Part shown: positions 11,585-19,942 of the stretch, piece by piece
Position numbering within the stretch: the stretch's first letter is position 1
How the letters are laid out: each line of letters starts with the position of its first letter
DNA from: a virus
Length of the DNA: 22,595 nucleotides
Direction: 5' to 3' (one strand)
IMG/VR virus record: IMGVR_UViG_3300006735_000289
Span: 1-22,595 of that record
Position numbers and translations under genes: made by a program
Notes under the pieces: model-generated
Told to the model about the DNA's origin: nothing
Seen by the model: only the letters and a program-made list of their open reading frames with translations
Databases searched by the model: none

Positions 11585-13927
11585 ATGCAAAAACTCCAAT
11601 TATATATAGGAACGCAAAGGGTTGATTTATTCAAAGATGAAACTGTATCTTTTACACAAACAATACAAAACGTAAAAGACATTAGTAAAATCTTTACCGA
11701 ATTTTCTAAAACATTTTCCTTACCTGCATCTAAAGTAAATAATAAGATATTCCAACATTATTACAATTTTGATATACAAGGTGGTTTTGATGCTAGAAAT
11801 AAAGTAGCAGGATATATTGAATTAAATACAATACCATTTAAAGAAGGATATATAAAATTAGAGGGAGTTGATTTAAAAAAAAACATACCTCATACTTATA
11901 GAATTACATTTTTTGGGAATACAATAAATTTGAAGGATGTATTAGGAGATGACCAATTAGGAGCATTACCTAGTTTATCAACATACAATCAAGCTTATTC
12001 TAAAGCAAATGTTAAAGCTAAAATGACTGCTAATTTAACTAGCACAACTAATATTTGTATTCCACTTATAACACATACTCAAAGATTATTTTATAATTCT
12101 GATTCTGCAACACACAATGACAATGGGAATTTATTTTATCATAATACTAGTGGAACAAATGGTGTTGTATGGAATCAATTAAAGTTTGCTATAAGATTAC
12201 AAGCTATTATTGATGCAATAGAATCACAATACCCATCAATAAATTTTTCTGATGATTTTTTTAATAATTCTAGTAACACTCAATTTCATAATTTATGGAT
12301 GTGGTTACACAGAAAAAAAGGTAGTGTAGAACCAACTCAACAATTAGCTTTAAATTTTGTTGCGTTAGAAGAATTGTATAAGGTTTCAGGTAATACAGGT
12401 TTTACTGCTTCTATATTTGGTATATTAGAAATAATAGCACCAACATCCCCAACACAAATTGTACAAACTGATTTAACAGTAACACCAACAAATAATTCAA
12501 CAGTATATAATATACAGATTTTAAAAAATGGTTCTATTTATGACCAAAGAACTAATGTAACAGGTTCTCAAACTTTTTTTAATACATCTGGAACAATTTT
12601 AGGTGCAGGTCAATATAGTATACAGGTTGCAACATTAGATTCTAATGGAATAACTTTTAATGCAAATAATATAGTTTGGACTATTTCTGTTGCTGTTCCT
12701 GGTCAAGGTGGTGGTGGTGGAACTGATATTTGGAAAAATGCAACTGCATTTCAAAGTAGCACGATAACCCCTTTTAATATTCCTGAACAAATACCTGAAA
12801 TGACAATAATTAGTTTCTTAACATCTTTATTTAAAATGTTTAATTTGACTGCTTATATAGATAATTCAGGCACAATAGTAGTTAAGACCTTAGATAGTTA
12901 TTATGCATCTGGTTCTGCAACCCCTATTGTGATAGATGAATATTTAGATGTAACAAAATCGAGTACAGATGTTGCTTTACCATTTAAAGAAATAGAATAT
13001 AAATATAAAGGTCTAGGAACTTTTTTAGCAAAACAATATAATCAACTTAATAATATTGGATGGGGAACATTGAAATACACATTAAATAATGCAACTTTTG
13101 ATGCACCGAATAATATTTATAAAGTAGAAATACCTTTTGAACACCTTTTATATGAAAGATTAATTAATGTTAATACTGCAGTATCAGCACCTGCTAATGA
13201 AACAACAATACAATGGGGTTATTTTGTTGATGATAATCAAGAACCTTATTATGGATTACCTTTAGTTTTTTATGCAATAGAAGTTAGTAATGGAACTGAA
13301 ATAGCATTACAAACAGGCACAGGTACAGAAGCTATGGATGATTATATTATACCATCTAATAGTTTAGAAGTAGGAACAACAAATGAAACTAATATTAATT
13401 TTACTGCTGCAATAAATGAATATGATGGCTCTGAATATTTAGGAACACTTTTTAATACTAATTATAGTACATACATAAATAATGTTTTTGATATTGGTAG
13501 AAGGCTTATTAAAGTTAATGCAATTTTACCACAAAAGATATTTCATAATTTACAGTTGAATGACTTAATACAAATCAGGCAACAGAACTATCAAATAAAT
13601 TCAATTACAACAAACCTAACAAATGGTAAAAGTCAATTAGAATTATTGAATGTTGGAACACCTTATTATAGGGTGCTACCTAGTGTATCGTATCAAGGCT
13701 CACTTGGAACTTTATATTATAATTATTCTGTAGGTGTTGCATCAAGTTTATCAGTCGGAGATACAATGTATAATAATGCAACATTAACTAGCACAGCAAG
13801 TTCTGGAACATATTTTCAAACAGGATCAACAGAAGATGATACAGTTTGTCAAGACAGTTCATATATGATGTCAATGACTTTAGATTCTAACGGAATAATA
13901 ACTAACATATTATGTGGGCAACCTTAA
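11585..13927 (+). CDS. Large tail-tip/baseplate-like virion protein with Ig-like insert (780 aa)
   Basis: The N-terminal region (1-130; RVDLFKDETVSFTQTIQNVKD, ASKVNNKIFQHYYNFDI, YRITFFGNTINLKDVLGDD) is a conserved module I associate with Bacteroidota siphoviruses. Residues about 283-372 form a beta-sandwich, Ig/Fn3-like segment (NIQILKNGSIYDQRTN, AGQYSIQVATLDSNG), followed by a five-glycine linker at 375-379. The C-terminal half is beta-rich with a repeat-like Thr/Ser/Gly tail. Size and position upstream of the tape measure suggest a tail-tip hub or baseplate protein, with the Ig-like part possibly binding cell-surface glycans. Function is inferred. Confidence 0.6.
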   Translation: MQKLQLYIGTQRVDLFKDETVSFTQTIQNVKDISKIFTEFSKTFSLPASKVNNKIFQHYYNFDIQGGFDARNKVAGYIELNTIPFKEGYIKLEGVDLKKNIPHTYRITFFGNTINLKDVLGDDQLGALPSLSTYNQAYSKANVKAKMTANLTSTTNICIPLITHTQRLFYNSDSATHNDNGNLFYHNTSGTNGVVWNQLKFAIRLQAIIDAIESQYPSINFSDDFFNNSSNTQFHNLWMWLHRKKGSVEPTQQLALNFVALEELYKVSGNTGFTASIFGILEIIAPTSPTQIVQTDLTVTPTNNSTVYNIQILKNGSIYDQRTNVTGSQTFFNTSGTILGAGQYSIQVATLDSNGITFNANNIVWTISVAVPGQGGGGGTDIWKNATAFQSSTITPFNIPEQIPEMTIISFLTSLFKMFNLTAYIDNSGTIVVKTLDSYYASGSATPIVIDEYLDVTKSSTDVALPFKEIEYKYKGLGTFLAKQYNQLNNIGWGTLKYTLNNATFDAPNNIYKVEIPFEHLLYERLINVNTAVSAPANETTIQWGYFVDDNQEPYYGLPLVFYAIEVSNGTEIALQTGTGTEAMDDYIIPSNSLEVGTTNETNINFTAAINEYDGSEYLGTLFNTNYSTYINNVFDIGRRLIKVNAILPQKIFHNLQLNDLIQIRQQNYQINSITTNLTNGKSQLELLNVGTPYYRVLPSVSYQGSLGTLYYNYSVGVASSLSVGDTMYNNATLTSTASSGTYFQTGSTEDDTVCQDSSYMMSMTLDSNGIITNILCGQP
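12707..12720 (+). repeat. Short GGT repeat encoding a polyglycine hinge
   Basis: Consecutive GGT/GTG triplets at the end of the Ig-like segment code for five glycines, marking a flexible domain boundary in the large tail protein. Confidence 0.5.
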
Positions 13928-13936
13928 AATAAAATT

Positions 13937-14083
13937 ATGATTAAAAATATATTAGACTTATTAAAAATAGTAAATGGTGAAACTGAGAATATTAGAATTG
14001 CTCAAGGTAAATATAAATTAGCAGAATCGTTTTCAGAGGGAATAAAGCAAACAAAAAATAAATTAAAATGGCAACAAAACTAG
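13937..14083 (+). CDS. Small hypothetical protein before the tape measure (48 aa)
   Basis: ATG 13937 lies 9 bases after the large tail gene; TAG at 14081-14083 overlaps the tape measure start by 16 bases. The product is helical and charged (IKNILDLLKIVNGETENIRIAQGKYKLAESFSEGIKQTKNK). The reading frame fills the gap between two solid genes. No family recognised; position suggests an accessory tail factor. Confidence 0.52.
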   Translation: MIKNILDLLKIVNGETENIRIAQGKYKLAESFSEGIKQTKNKLKWQQN

Positions 14084-15993
14084 AAGTAGAATTTCAGTTA
14101 AAATATAAAGAAGCTGTTAAAAACTTAGATGAATTCCAAAAGGAATATACTAAGTTAGAAAAACAAGTAGTCAAAGCAAATGAAGAAACTGCTAAAGCAT
14201 TACAAAAAGTAGAAAAAAGTGCTGAAGATGGTGCAAAAGGTGTGCAAAGTGTTGGTGCATCTTTAAAAAATATTGCTAAAGTTACTGGTGTTGTGTTTCT
14301 TCTACAACAAGCATTTGAATTTGTCAAAAGTGCTATACAAGAAAACCAACAAGTGATGGATGCCCTTAATGTTGTGTTTGAAACTGCACAAATTTTATTT
14401 AATCAAGTTGCTAATGTCTTTATTGATGTTTATAAAAACGTATCTAGTGCCACAGAAAACTTTGATGCATTAGGAAAAGTAGTTAAAGGTCTTGTTACTA
14501 TAGCCTTCACACCATTAAAACTAACAATTGATGGAATTAAATTAGGTTTATTGGCTGCACAATTGGCTTGGGAAGAATCATTCTTTGGTGATGGTGATCC
14601 TGAAACAATAAAAAGACTAAATGAATCAATAGATGAAACTAAAGAAAGCCTAAAAGAAACAGCAGTTGAAGCAGTAGTTGCAGGTGCAGATATTGTTACT
14701 AATTTTGGTGAAGCTGTTACTGAAGTTGGTGCAATAGGCACACAAGTAGTAGATGGATTAAAAGAAGTTAGTGTAGAAGCTGCAATAGAAACTGCAAAAA
14801 CTAATATACAATTAAAAAAATCTGCTGAAATTGCTGCTGCAGAATCTAGGGGTCTTATTGAGCAATATGACAGACAGGCTGAACAGCAAAGACAAATTAG
14901 AGATGAAGAAAGAAACAGTATTGAAGACAGAATAAATGCTAACAACGAATTAAAAAAGGTTTTAGAGTTACAAGAAAAGCAAATGTTAGCCAATGCTGAA
15001 ACAGTATTAAAAGCAGCAGAAGCACAATTTGAACTAACAGGCAAAGATGAAGATTATATAGCACTACTAGATGCTAGAAATGAAAAGCTAGGTGTTTTGG
15101 CACAAATAGAAGGATTCAGATCAGAACAAAAATCTAATGATTTAGCACTTGATAAAGAATTAATAGAATTAACTAATTCACAAATAGAAAGTGAAAGTAA
15201 ATTATCTATAGAAAGAAAAAGGTTTAATGCTGAATTAATACAAGATGAATTATTAAGATTACAAGCCTTAAAAGAAATAGACATATTAGAAGCAGAACAA
15301 GAATCTGTTAGACTTCAGGCAATAGTAGATAATGCAACAGCAGGAACACAAGCCAAAATTGATGCACAAATTGCTTTAGATGAATTTACAGAACAGTCTA
15401 GACAAACTAATTTAACTAGACAGAAAGAAATTTTAGATGCAGAAATAGCATTAGATAAACGAAAGATAGCAGACAAAAAAGCTGTAGTAGATGCTATATC
15501 ACAATTTGCAGATGCAGAATCTGGGATAGGTCAAGCCTTATTAATAGTGAAACAAGGACTTGCATTAAAGGAAACTATAATGGATTTAAAACGTATCACA
15601 TTTAAAGGAACAGAAGCAATAGGTTCAGCAGCAGTTTCAACAACACAAAACGTAGCTGAAAGTTCTAAGATTGGTTTTCCACAAAACATTATTACTATTG
15701 CTAGTGCTATTGCACAGGGTGTTGGAATTATGCGTTCTGTGAAAAAAGCAGTTTCTAAAACTAAAGCTAAAGCAGGTGCAGCATCAGCATCTGTTCCTAG
15801 TATTCCAACTCCATCAACACCTGCATCATTACCACCTGCATTTAATATAGTTGGAGCAAGTGGCACAAATCAATTAGCAGAAGCAATAGGTGGACAGACA
15901 CAAGAACCAGTACAAGCATTTGTTGTTGCTAGTGAGGTAACCTCAGCACAAGCACTAGAAAGAAACACAATAGAAGGTGCAACAATAGGATAA
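14068..15993 (+). CDS. Tail tape measure protein
   Basis: 641 residues, overwhelmingly helical. Residues 10-60 are a coiled coil (YKEAVKNLDEFQKEYTKLEKQ). Hydrophobic helices at about 70-90 and 130-165 (VVKGLVTIAFTPLKLTIDGIKLGLLAAQLAW) are typical of tape measure proteins. Residues 240-475 are a long Glu/Gln/Lys-rich coiled coil. The C-terminus is Ala/Pro/Ser/Thr-rich (SVPSIPTPSTPASLPP). At about 1.5 Angstrom per residue it predicts a tail near 95 nm, implying a siphovirus. It is the last gene before late promoter copy 3. Its chaperone lies four large genes upstream, an uncommon separation. Confidence 0.85.
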   Translation: MATKLEVEFQLKYKEAVKNLDEFQKEYTKLEKQVVKANEETAKALQKVEKSAEDGAKGVQSVGASLKNIAKVTGVVFLLQQAFEFVKSAIQENQQVMDALNVVFETAQILFNQVANVFIDVYKNVSSATENFDALGKVVKGLVTIAFTPLKLTIDGIKLGLLAAQLAWEESFFGDGDPETIKRLNESIDETKESLKETAVEAVVAGADIVTNFGEAVTEVGAIGTQVVDGLKEVSVEAAIETAKTNIQLKKSAEIAAAESRGLIEQYDRQAEQQRQIRDEERNSIEDRINANNELKKVLELQEKQMLANAETVLKAAEAQFELTGKDEDYIALLDARNEKLGVLAQIEGFRSEQKSNDLALDKELIELTNSQIESESKLSIERKRFNAELIQDELLRLQALKEIDILEAEQESVRLQAIVDNATAGTQAKIDAQIALDEFTEQSRQTNLTRQKEILDAEIALDKRKIADKKAVVDAISQFADAESGIGQALLIVKQGLALKETIMDLKRITFKGTEAIGSAAVSTTQNVAESSKIGFPQNIITIASAIAQGVGIMRSVKKAVSKTKAKAGAASASVPSIPTPSTPASLPPAFNIVGASGTNQLAEAIGGQTQEPVQAFVVASEVTSAQALERNTIEGATIG

Positions 15994-15994
15994 A

Positions 15995-16024
15995 TACAAA
16001 ACTTAATTTTAAATACGTTATATA
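15995..16024 (+). promoter_or_regulatory. Phage late promoter motif, copy 3 (protease unit)
   Basis: TACAAAACT (15995-16003), 12 bases, CGTTATATA (16016-16024), then three bases to ATG 16028. It begins just after the tape measure stop codon and would start the head-gene unit. Confidence 0.75.
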
Positions 16025-16027
16025 ATT

Positions 16028-16966
16028 ATGAAAATAGTAGAATTAATACTAGATGAAGAACAAGAAGAAAGTGGGATTGATGCAATATCAATTGTAGAAA
16101 GTCCTGCTATAGAATCTGATTTTGTTGCTTTAAACAACCAGGAAATAAAACTTGCAGAGTTAGACAAAGAAAAAAAAATATTATTAGGTGCTTTATTGAT
16201 ACCTAATAAACCTATTTATAGAAATGGGGAAGAAGGTGATTATTATATCTTCTTTTCTAAAGAAACTATAGTTAAGGCATCACAGATGTACTTAAAAAAT
16301 GGCTATCAAAATAATTCAACACTAGAACACAAAGACACATTAAAAGGTCTTACACTAGTTGAATCTTGGATAGTTGAAGATGAAGTAAATGACAAATCCA
16401 GAAAATATGGTTTAGATGTACCAGTAGGAACTTGGATGGGAGCAGTAAAAGTTAATAACGATGAAATATGGAACGAGTATGTTAAATCAGGTAAAGTTAA
16501 AGGTTTTTCTATTGAAGGCTATTTTGCTGATAAAATGGAACGACCTAAAGAACAGATCAAAGAAGATATGTCAGAAGAAAAATTAGCAGAACAATTACTT
16601 AATAAAATAGAAAGTATTGTTAAAGGTGAAAAAGTAGAATTAGGAATTGCAGATGATTTAAAGAAAAGAAGTGGTGAATTATTAAAGTCAGTATCAAAAG
16701 CTGATAAATCTTGGAAAAATTATCAAGACTATCTAACAGGTGCAGATAAACCTTTTTCTTCAATGATAGATGCTTATAGCGACTTAGATGGTTCTGTTCA
16801 GTTTGCAGAAGGTATTGCAAAAAGATTTATAAAAGCAGGTCAAGAACTTGGATTAGATTTAAAAAACAATAAAGATTATCAAAATATAGAAGCTAATTTA
16901 AAAACATCTAAGGATGTATTAAATACAATAAATAGTTTCAAAGACCCTTCAACATTCCAAAAATAA
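16028..16966 (+). CDS. XkdF-like prohead protease with helical C-terminal extension
   Basis: 312 residues. The N-terminus has ISIVESPAIESDFVAL (20-35), the XkdF hallmark. The protease-like core runs about 50-166: LLGALLIPNKPIYR, GDYYIFFSKETI, NSTLEHKDTLKGLTLVESWIVED with H101, and VKGFSIEGYF with S161. H101 and S161 are likely catalytic by analogy with prohead proteases (PF14550/S78-like). Residues 170-312 are an added Lys/Glu-rich helical region containing KVELGIADD (202-210). It matures the capsid by cleaving scaffold and core. No long leader separates promoter and ATG. Confidence 0.8.
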   Translation: MKIVELILDEEQEESGIDAISIVESPAIESDFVALNNQEIKLAELDKEKKILLGALLIPNKPIYRNGEEGDYYIFFSKETIVKASQMYLKNGYQNNSTLEHKDTLKGLTLVESWIVEDEVNDKSRKYGLDVPVGTWMGAVKVNNDEIWNEYVKSGKVKGFSIEGYFADKMERPKEQIKEDMSEEKLAEQLLNKIESIVKGEKVELGIADDLKKRSGELLKSVSKADKSWKNYQDYLTGADKPFSSMIDAYSDLDGSVQFAEGIAKRFIKAGQELGLDLKNNKDYQNIEANLKTSKDVLNTINSFKDPSTFQK

Positions 16967-16983
16967 AATAAATTAATATAAAA

Positions 16984-17409
16984 ATGAAAACACCAAAAGA
17001 ATTAGATAAAATCTATAATAGATTGCCTAAAGACAAAACTGAATTAGGTAATCATAAAGTTGAATTAGGAATAGTTGATGATATTGCTCAAGCCATATCT
17101 AATTTAGAAAATCAATTTAAACAGCTTAGTGATGCTGAAAGAAAACAATTTAATGCTGTCGTAGAAATAAGAAAAGCAATAAGTGAAGCAAAAAAAATAG
17201 ATGATAAAAGTAAAAGTTTAGCAAATAAATCAGAAAGTATTGCAGATAAATCTGCTAAATTAATAACTAAAGCAAGACAAGCAGCAAAAGATTTAGGTGT
17301 AAAAGATTCTGATATTAAAGGTTTGAAACAATTATTTAATACAATAGATAATATGGATCAAAAAATAGAAGAAATAAGAAATTTTCAATTTACTTATGAA
17401 AAATTATAA
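16984..17409 (+). CDS. Coiled-coil head-region protein sharing the KVELGI-DD motif
   Basis: 141 residues, predicted all-helical (ISNLENQFKQLSDAERKQFNAVVEIRKAISEAKK; SLANKSESIADKSAKLITKARQAAKDLGV). Residues 24-33 (HKVELGIVDD) closely match KVELGIADD in the C-terminal part of the preceding protease. Head-region position between protease and scaffold suggests a minor capsid, core or second scaffold-like protein. Start ATG is 17 bases after the protease stop with an A-rich leader. No named family recognised. Confidence 0.66.
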   Translation: MKTPKELDKIYNRLPKDKTELGNHKVELGIVDDIAQAISNLENQFKQLSDAERKQFNAVVEIRKAISEAKKIDDKSKSLANKSESIADKSAKLITKARQAAKDLGVKDSDIKGLKQLFNTIDNMDQKIEEIRNFQFTYEKL

Positions 17410-17425
17410 AAAATACATATAGTAA

Positions 17426-17587
17426 ATGCGTAATACAAGAAACAAAAAACCTTTTATACCTAGCAGAACAAGTCCTACTGGTAGTTCTAGAGCCTGTTTA
17501 TGTTGGGATTCCAACACATATTCAATAGAATGTTGTGATGGTTCAATACACGCACAAGGTATTGGTGTTATTACTAGAATTACTTAA
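17426..17587 (+). CDS. Small Cys-rich protein (53 aa) of the head region
   Basis: ATG 17426, TAA 17585-17587. After a basic, Pro/Ser/Thr-rich start, the C-terminal half is CLCWDSNTYSIECCDGSIHAQGIGVI with C-x-C and C-C pairs. I recall a small family with the pattern 'CLC.D.TYS.ECCDG...QGIG' in flavobacterial phage structural regions, role unknown. Four Cys in 16 residues suggest metal binding or disulfide structure. The conserved late motif follows it directly. Confidence 0.62.
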   Translation: MRNTRNKKPFIPSRTSPTGSSRACLCWDSNTYSIECCDGSIHAQGIGVITRIT

Positions 17588-17590
17588 AAA

Positions 17591-17620
17591 TGCAAAATTA
17601 AATCAAATAATCGTTATATA
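17591..17620 (+). promoter_or_regulatory. Phage late promoter motif, copy 4 (scaffold-capsid unit)
   Basis: TGCAAAATT (17591-17599), 12 bases, CGTTATATA (17612-17620), then six bases to ATG 17627. The first half differs at the second base (G for A) from the other copies. It gives the scaffold and major capsid genes their own start, consistent with high demand. Confidence 0.72.
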
Positions 17621-17626
17621 AATAAT

Positions 17627-18256
17627 ATGAAATCAACTGAAATGTTAAATCAAATTAAAACACTTCTAAACATCGAGGTAAAACTTGAAGAAATGAAGTT
17701 AGAAAATGGCACTATCGTAAGTGCAGAATCATTTGAAAAAGGTAAAGAAATCTTTATAGTAACAGATGATGAAAAAGTAGCAATGCCAGTAGGTGAATAT
17801 ATCCTAGAAGATGGCAGATTAGTAGTTGTTGAAGAAGAAGGAATTATTGCAGATGTTAGAGAAGTATCTGATGAAGTTCCACAGAAAGAAGGAGAAGATG
17901 GAGAAGAAATTACTTCAGATTTAAAAGAAGATGACTATGAAGAAGAAAAAGATGAAAAGAAAATGGCTGATGTAGAAGATTGGGAAGGAATGGAAAAAAG
18001 AATCCAAAACCTAGAAGATGCTATTTCTGATCTTAAATCTAAACTTAGTGAAAAAGAAGAAATGGGTGAAGAATCTAAAGGATTAAAATCTCGTACAGTA
18101 AAAGAAGAATTTAGCAAAGAAGAATTATCTGAAGCTGCAGTAAAGCCTATTAAACACAATCCTGAATCAGGAAATGAAAAAATAAATAAAGTAGAATTTG
18201 CAAAAGGCAAGTTTAACACGACACTAGATAGAGTATTAAATAAATTAAATAAATAA
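17627..18256 (+). CDS. Head scaffolding protein (predicted)
   Basis: 209 residues immediately upstream of the major capsid gene. Residues 20-80 form a beta-rich domain (LENGTIVSAESFEKGKEIFIVTDDEKVAMPVGEYILEDGRLVVVEEE). Residues 85-115 are very acidic; 117-150 form a coiled coil (MEKRIQNLEDAISDLKSKLSEKEE). The end is basic (KGKFNTTLDRVLNKLNK), as in scaffolds whose C-terminus binds capsid protein. Position, charge pattern and coiled coil support a scaffold that is removed by the protease. Family membership is from general resemblance, and an internal acidic capsid protein is the main alternative. Confidence 0.65.
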   Translation: MKSTEMLNQIKTLLNIEVKLEEMKLENGTIVSAESFEKGKEIFIVTDDEKVAMPVGEYILEDGRLVVVEEEGIIADVREVSDEVPQKEGEDGEEITSDLKEDDYEEEKDEKKMADVEDWEGMEKRIQNLEDAISDLKSKLSEKEEMGEESKGLKSRTVKEEFSKEELSEAAVKPIKHNPESGNEKINKVEFAKGKFNTTLDRVLNKLNK

Positions 18257-18264
18257 TAAAAAAA

Positions 18265-19239
18265 ATGAGTAATCTAAAAAATGTAAATTTAGCAACTACT
18301 GTAAATATCACTAGTACTTATGCAGGTGAATTCGCAGGAGAATATATTGCTGCAGCACTTCTTTCAGCATCTACAATTGATGATGGGGGATTAACAGTAA
18401 AAGCGAATATCGCTTACAAAGAAGTAATTAAAAAATTAGCAACAGGTTCTTTAGTAACTGCAGCAGGATGTGATTTTGTACCAAATTCATCTGTAACACT
18501 TACAGAAAGAATTATTGAGCCAAAAGAATTACAAGTAAACCTACAATTATGTAAGTATGACTTCGTAAACGATTGGGAAGCACAACAAATGGGATATGGT
18601 TTAGGTCAATCTTTACCCCCTAAATTCTCTGACTTTATGATTGCTCACGTGGCAGCAGAAGTAGCACAAAATACAGAATTATGTATATGGCAAGGAGATA
18701 CAACTGCAAGTTCTAACAATTCATTTGATGGATTTGAAAAACTAATTTTAGCAGCAGCAGCACAAATTCCTACAGGTCAAAAAATTACAAAAGTAAGTGG
18801 TGGAATTACTGCAGCAAACGTAATCGCAGAATTATCTAAAGTAGTAGATGCAATACCATCATCATTATATGGTAAAGAAGACCTATTTATTTACATTCCA
18901 TCTAAAACAGCTAAGGCTTATGTTCAAGCATTAGGTGGGTTTGCAGCTAGTGGATTAGGAGCAAATGGTGTTAATAACCAAGGAACACAATGGTGGAACA
19001 ATGGTTCGCTAAGTGTAAATGGTGTTAAAATATTTGTTTGTCCAGGAATGAGCAACGATAAAATGTATGCAGCACAAAGAAGTAACTTATACTTCGGAAC
19101 TGGAATCCTTAACGATTCAAATGTTGTAAAGGTTTTAGATATGGCTGACTTAGATGCTTCTAACAATGTTAGAATGGTAATGAGATTTACCTCAGCAGTA
19201 CAGTTTGGAATTGCTTCTGACCTTGTACAATATAAATAA
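18265..19239 (+). CDS. Major capsid protein (HK97-fold)
   Basis: 324 residues, starting 8 bases after the scaffold stop. The N-terminus lacks a long delta domain, matching the separate scaffold. The pattern is that of HK97-like capsids of Bacteroidota phages: CKYDFVNDWEAQQMGYG, a long helix FSDFMIAHVAAEVAQNTELCIWQGD (the spine helix), FDGFEKLILAAAAQI, then DLFIYIPSKTAKAYVQAL, VNGVKIFVCPGMSNDKMYAAQRSNLYFGTGI and the closing VRMVMRFTSAVQFGIASDLVQY. Codon use includes more G and C than neighbours at several positions, typical of a highly expressed gene. A terminator follows. Confidence 0.88.
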   Translation: MSNLKNVNLATTVNITSTYAGEFAGEYIAAALLSASTIDDGGLTVKANIAYKEVIKKLATGSLVTAAGCDFVPNSSVTLTERIIEPKELQVNLQLCKYDFVNDWEAQQMGYGLGQSLPPKFSDFMIAHVAAEVAQNTELCIWQGDTTASSNNSFDGFEKLILAAAAQIPTGQKITKVSGGITAANVIAELSKVVDAIPSSLYGKEDLFIYIPSKTAKAYVQALGGFAASGLGANGVNNQGTQWWNNGSLSVNGVKIFVCPGMSNDKMYAAQRSNLYFGTGILNDSNVVKVLDMADLDASNNVRMVMRFTSAVQFGIASDLVQYK

Positions 19240-19257
19240 AAATTAATTAACTAAATT

Positions 19258-19290
19258 AAGGCAGGTAGAATAATCTGCTTGCCTTTTTTT
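19258..19290 (+). terminator. Terminator after the major capsid gene
   Basis: GGCAGGTAGA pairs with TCTGCTTGCC (two G-U pairs, extendable by two A-T pairs), ATAA loop, then a run of seven Ts. No late or host-type promoter is evident between it and the next ATG at 19311, so partial read-through is likely. Confidence 0.85.
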
Positions 19291-19310
19291 ATAAATAAAA
19301 TATAAATAAT

Positions 19311-19841
19311 ATGGCTTGTACATTAACAACAGGTAGAAAAATTCCTTGTAAATCAGCTTTTGGTGGTATAAAAACTGTTTTGTTTGCTAATTATGGGACT
19401 ATTGCATCAATTGCAGTAGATTCAACAACCAAAATAGCAACTATAACAAATGGTTCGCCAGCACCAGTATGGTTTGAATATGATGTAAAAGGAAATTCTA
19501 GTTTAGAAACTACTGTAACAAGTAGCAGAGAAAACGGAACAACATTCTACACACAAACTTTAAACTTAACATTAACTTATTTAGATGCAAAAACACAAGC
19601 AGAACTGCAACTTTTAGCAGTATCTAGACCATACGCAGTAGTCGTTGATTACTACGGCAATAGCTTCTTATGTGGTTTTGAAAACGGAATGGATTTGACA
19701 GGTGGAACTGTAGTAACAGGAGCAGCAGCAGGAGATTTATCAGGGTTTACTCTAACATTTGAAGGAATGGAAGAAACAGCACCTTATTTCTTAAATGCTA
19801 CACCAACAGCATCAACTGAACAAGTTGACCCAACAGCATAA
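19311..19841 (+). CDS. Tail tube-like major tail protein
   Basis: 176 residues. Features are an opening CxxxxGRKIPCKSAFGGIKTVLFANYG, then SSLETTVTSSRENGTTFYTQTLNLTLTYLDAKTQAELQLLAVSRPYAVVVDYYGNSFLCGFENGMDLTGGT and SGFTLTFEGMEE. The paired strands and the NGMDLTGG...GYxLTFEGxE ending closely resemble the tube protein family I recall from flavobacterial siphoviruses. It lies after the capsid terminator without its own visible promoter, so it is presumably made in lower amount than capsid by read-through. Tail tube is the best call; a head decoration protein is the alternative. Confidence 0.7.
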   Translation: MACTLTTGRKIPCKSAFGGIKTVLFANYGTIASIAVDSTTKIATITNGSPAPVWFEYDVKGNSSLETTVTSSRENGTTFYTQTLNLTLTYLDAKTQAELQLLAVSRPYAVVVDYYGNSFLCGFENGMDLTGGTVVTGAAAGDLSGFTLTFEGMEETAPYFLNATPTASTEQVDPTA

Positions 19842-19866
19842 TAATAGTTTTTTTTAATTGTAAATC

Positions 19867-19895
19867 AAGCACTCTTAATAGGGTGCTTTTTTTTT
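19867..19895 (+). terminator. Terminator after the tail-tube-like gene
   Basis: AAGCACTC pairs with GGGTGCTT (one G-U pair) around a TTAATA loop, followed by a run of Ts to 19895. Late promoter copy 5 starts 14 bases further on. Confidence 0.82.
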
Positions 19896-19908
19896 GCCTA
19901 AATGATTG

Positions 19909-19938
19909 TACAAATTCTTAGTATTATTACGTTATATA
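19909..19938 (+). promoter_or_regulatory. Phage late promoter motif, copy 5 (portal unit)
   Basis: TACAAATTC (19909-19917), 12 bases, CGTTATATA (19930-19938), then four bases to ATG 19943. It directly follows a terminator. Confidence 0.75.
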
Positions 19939-19942
19939 AGTA

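Noticed and set aside
14430-15044. Long minus-strand ORF (204 aa) opposite the tape measure, and other minus-strand ORFs
   Set aside because: Low-complexity Ser/Ala/Thr/Phe-rich sequences are the complement of Glu/Lys/Ala-rich helical genes; no promoter, terminator or start context, and every real gene reads on the + strand.
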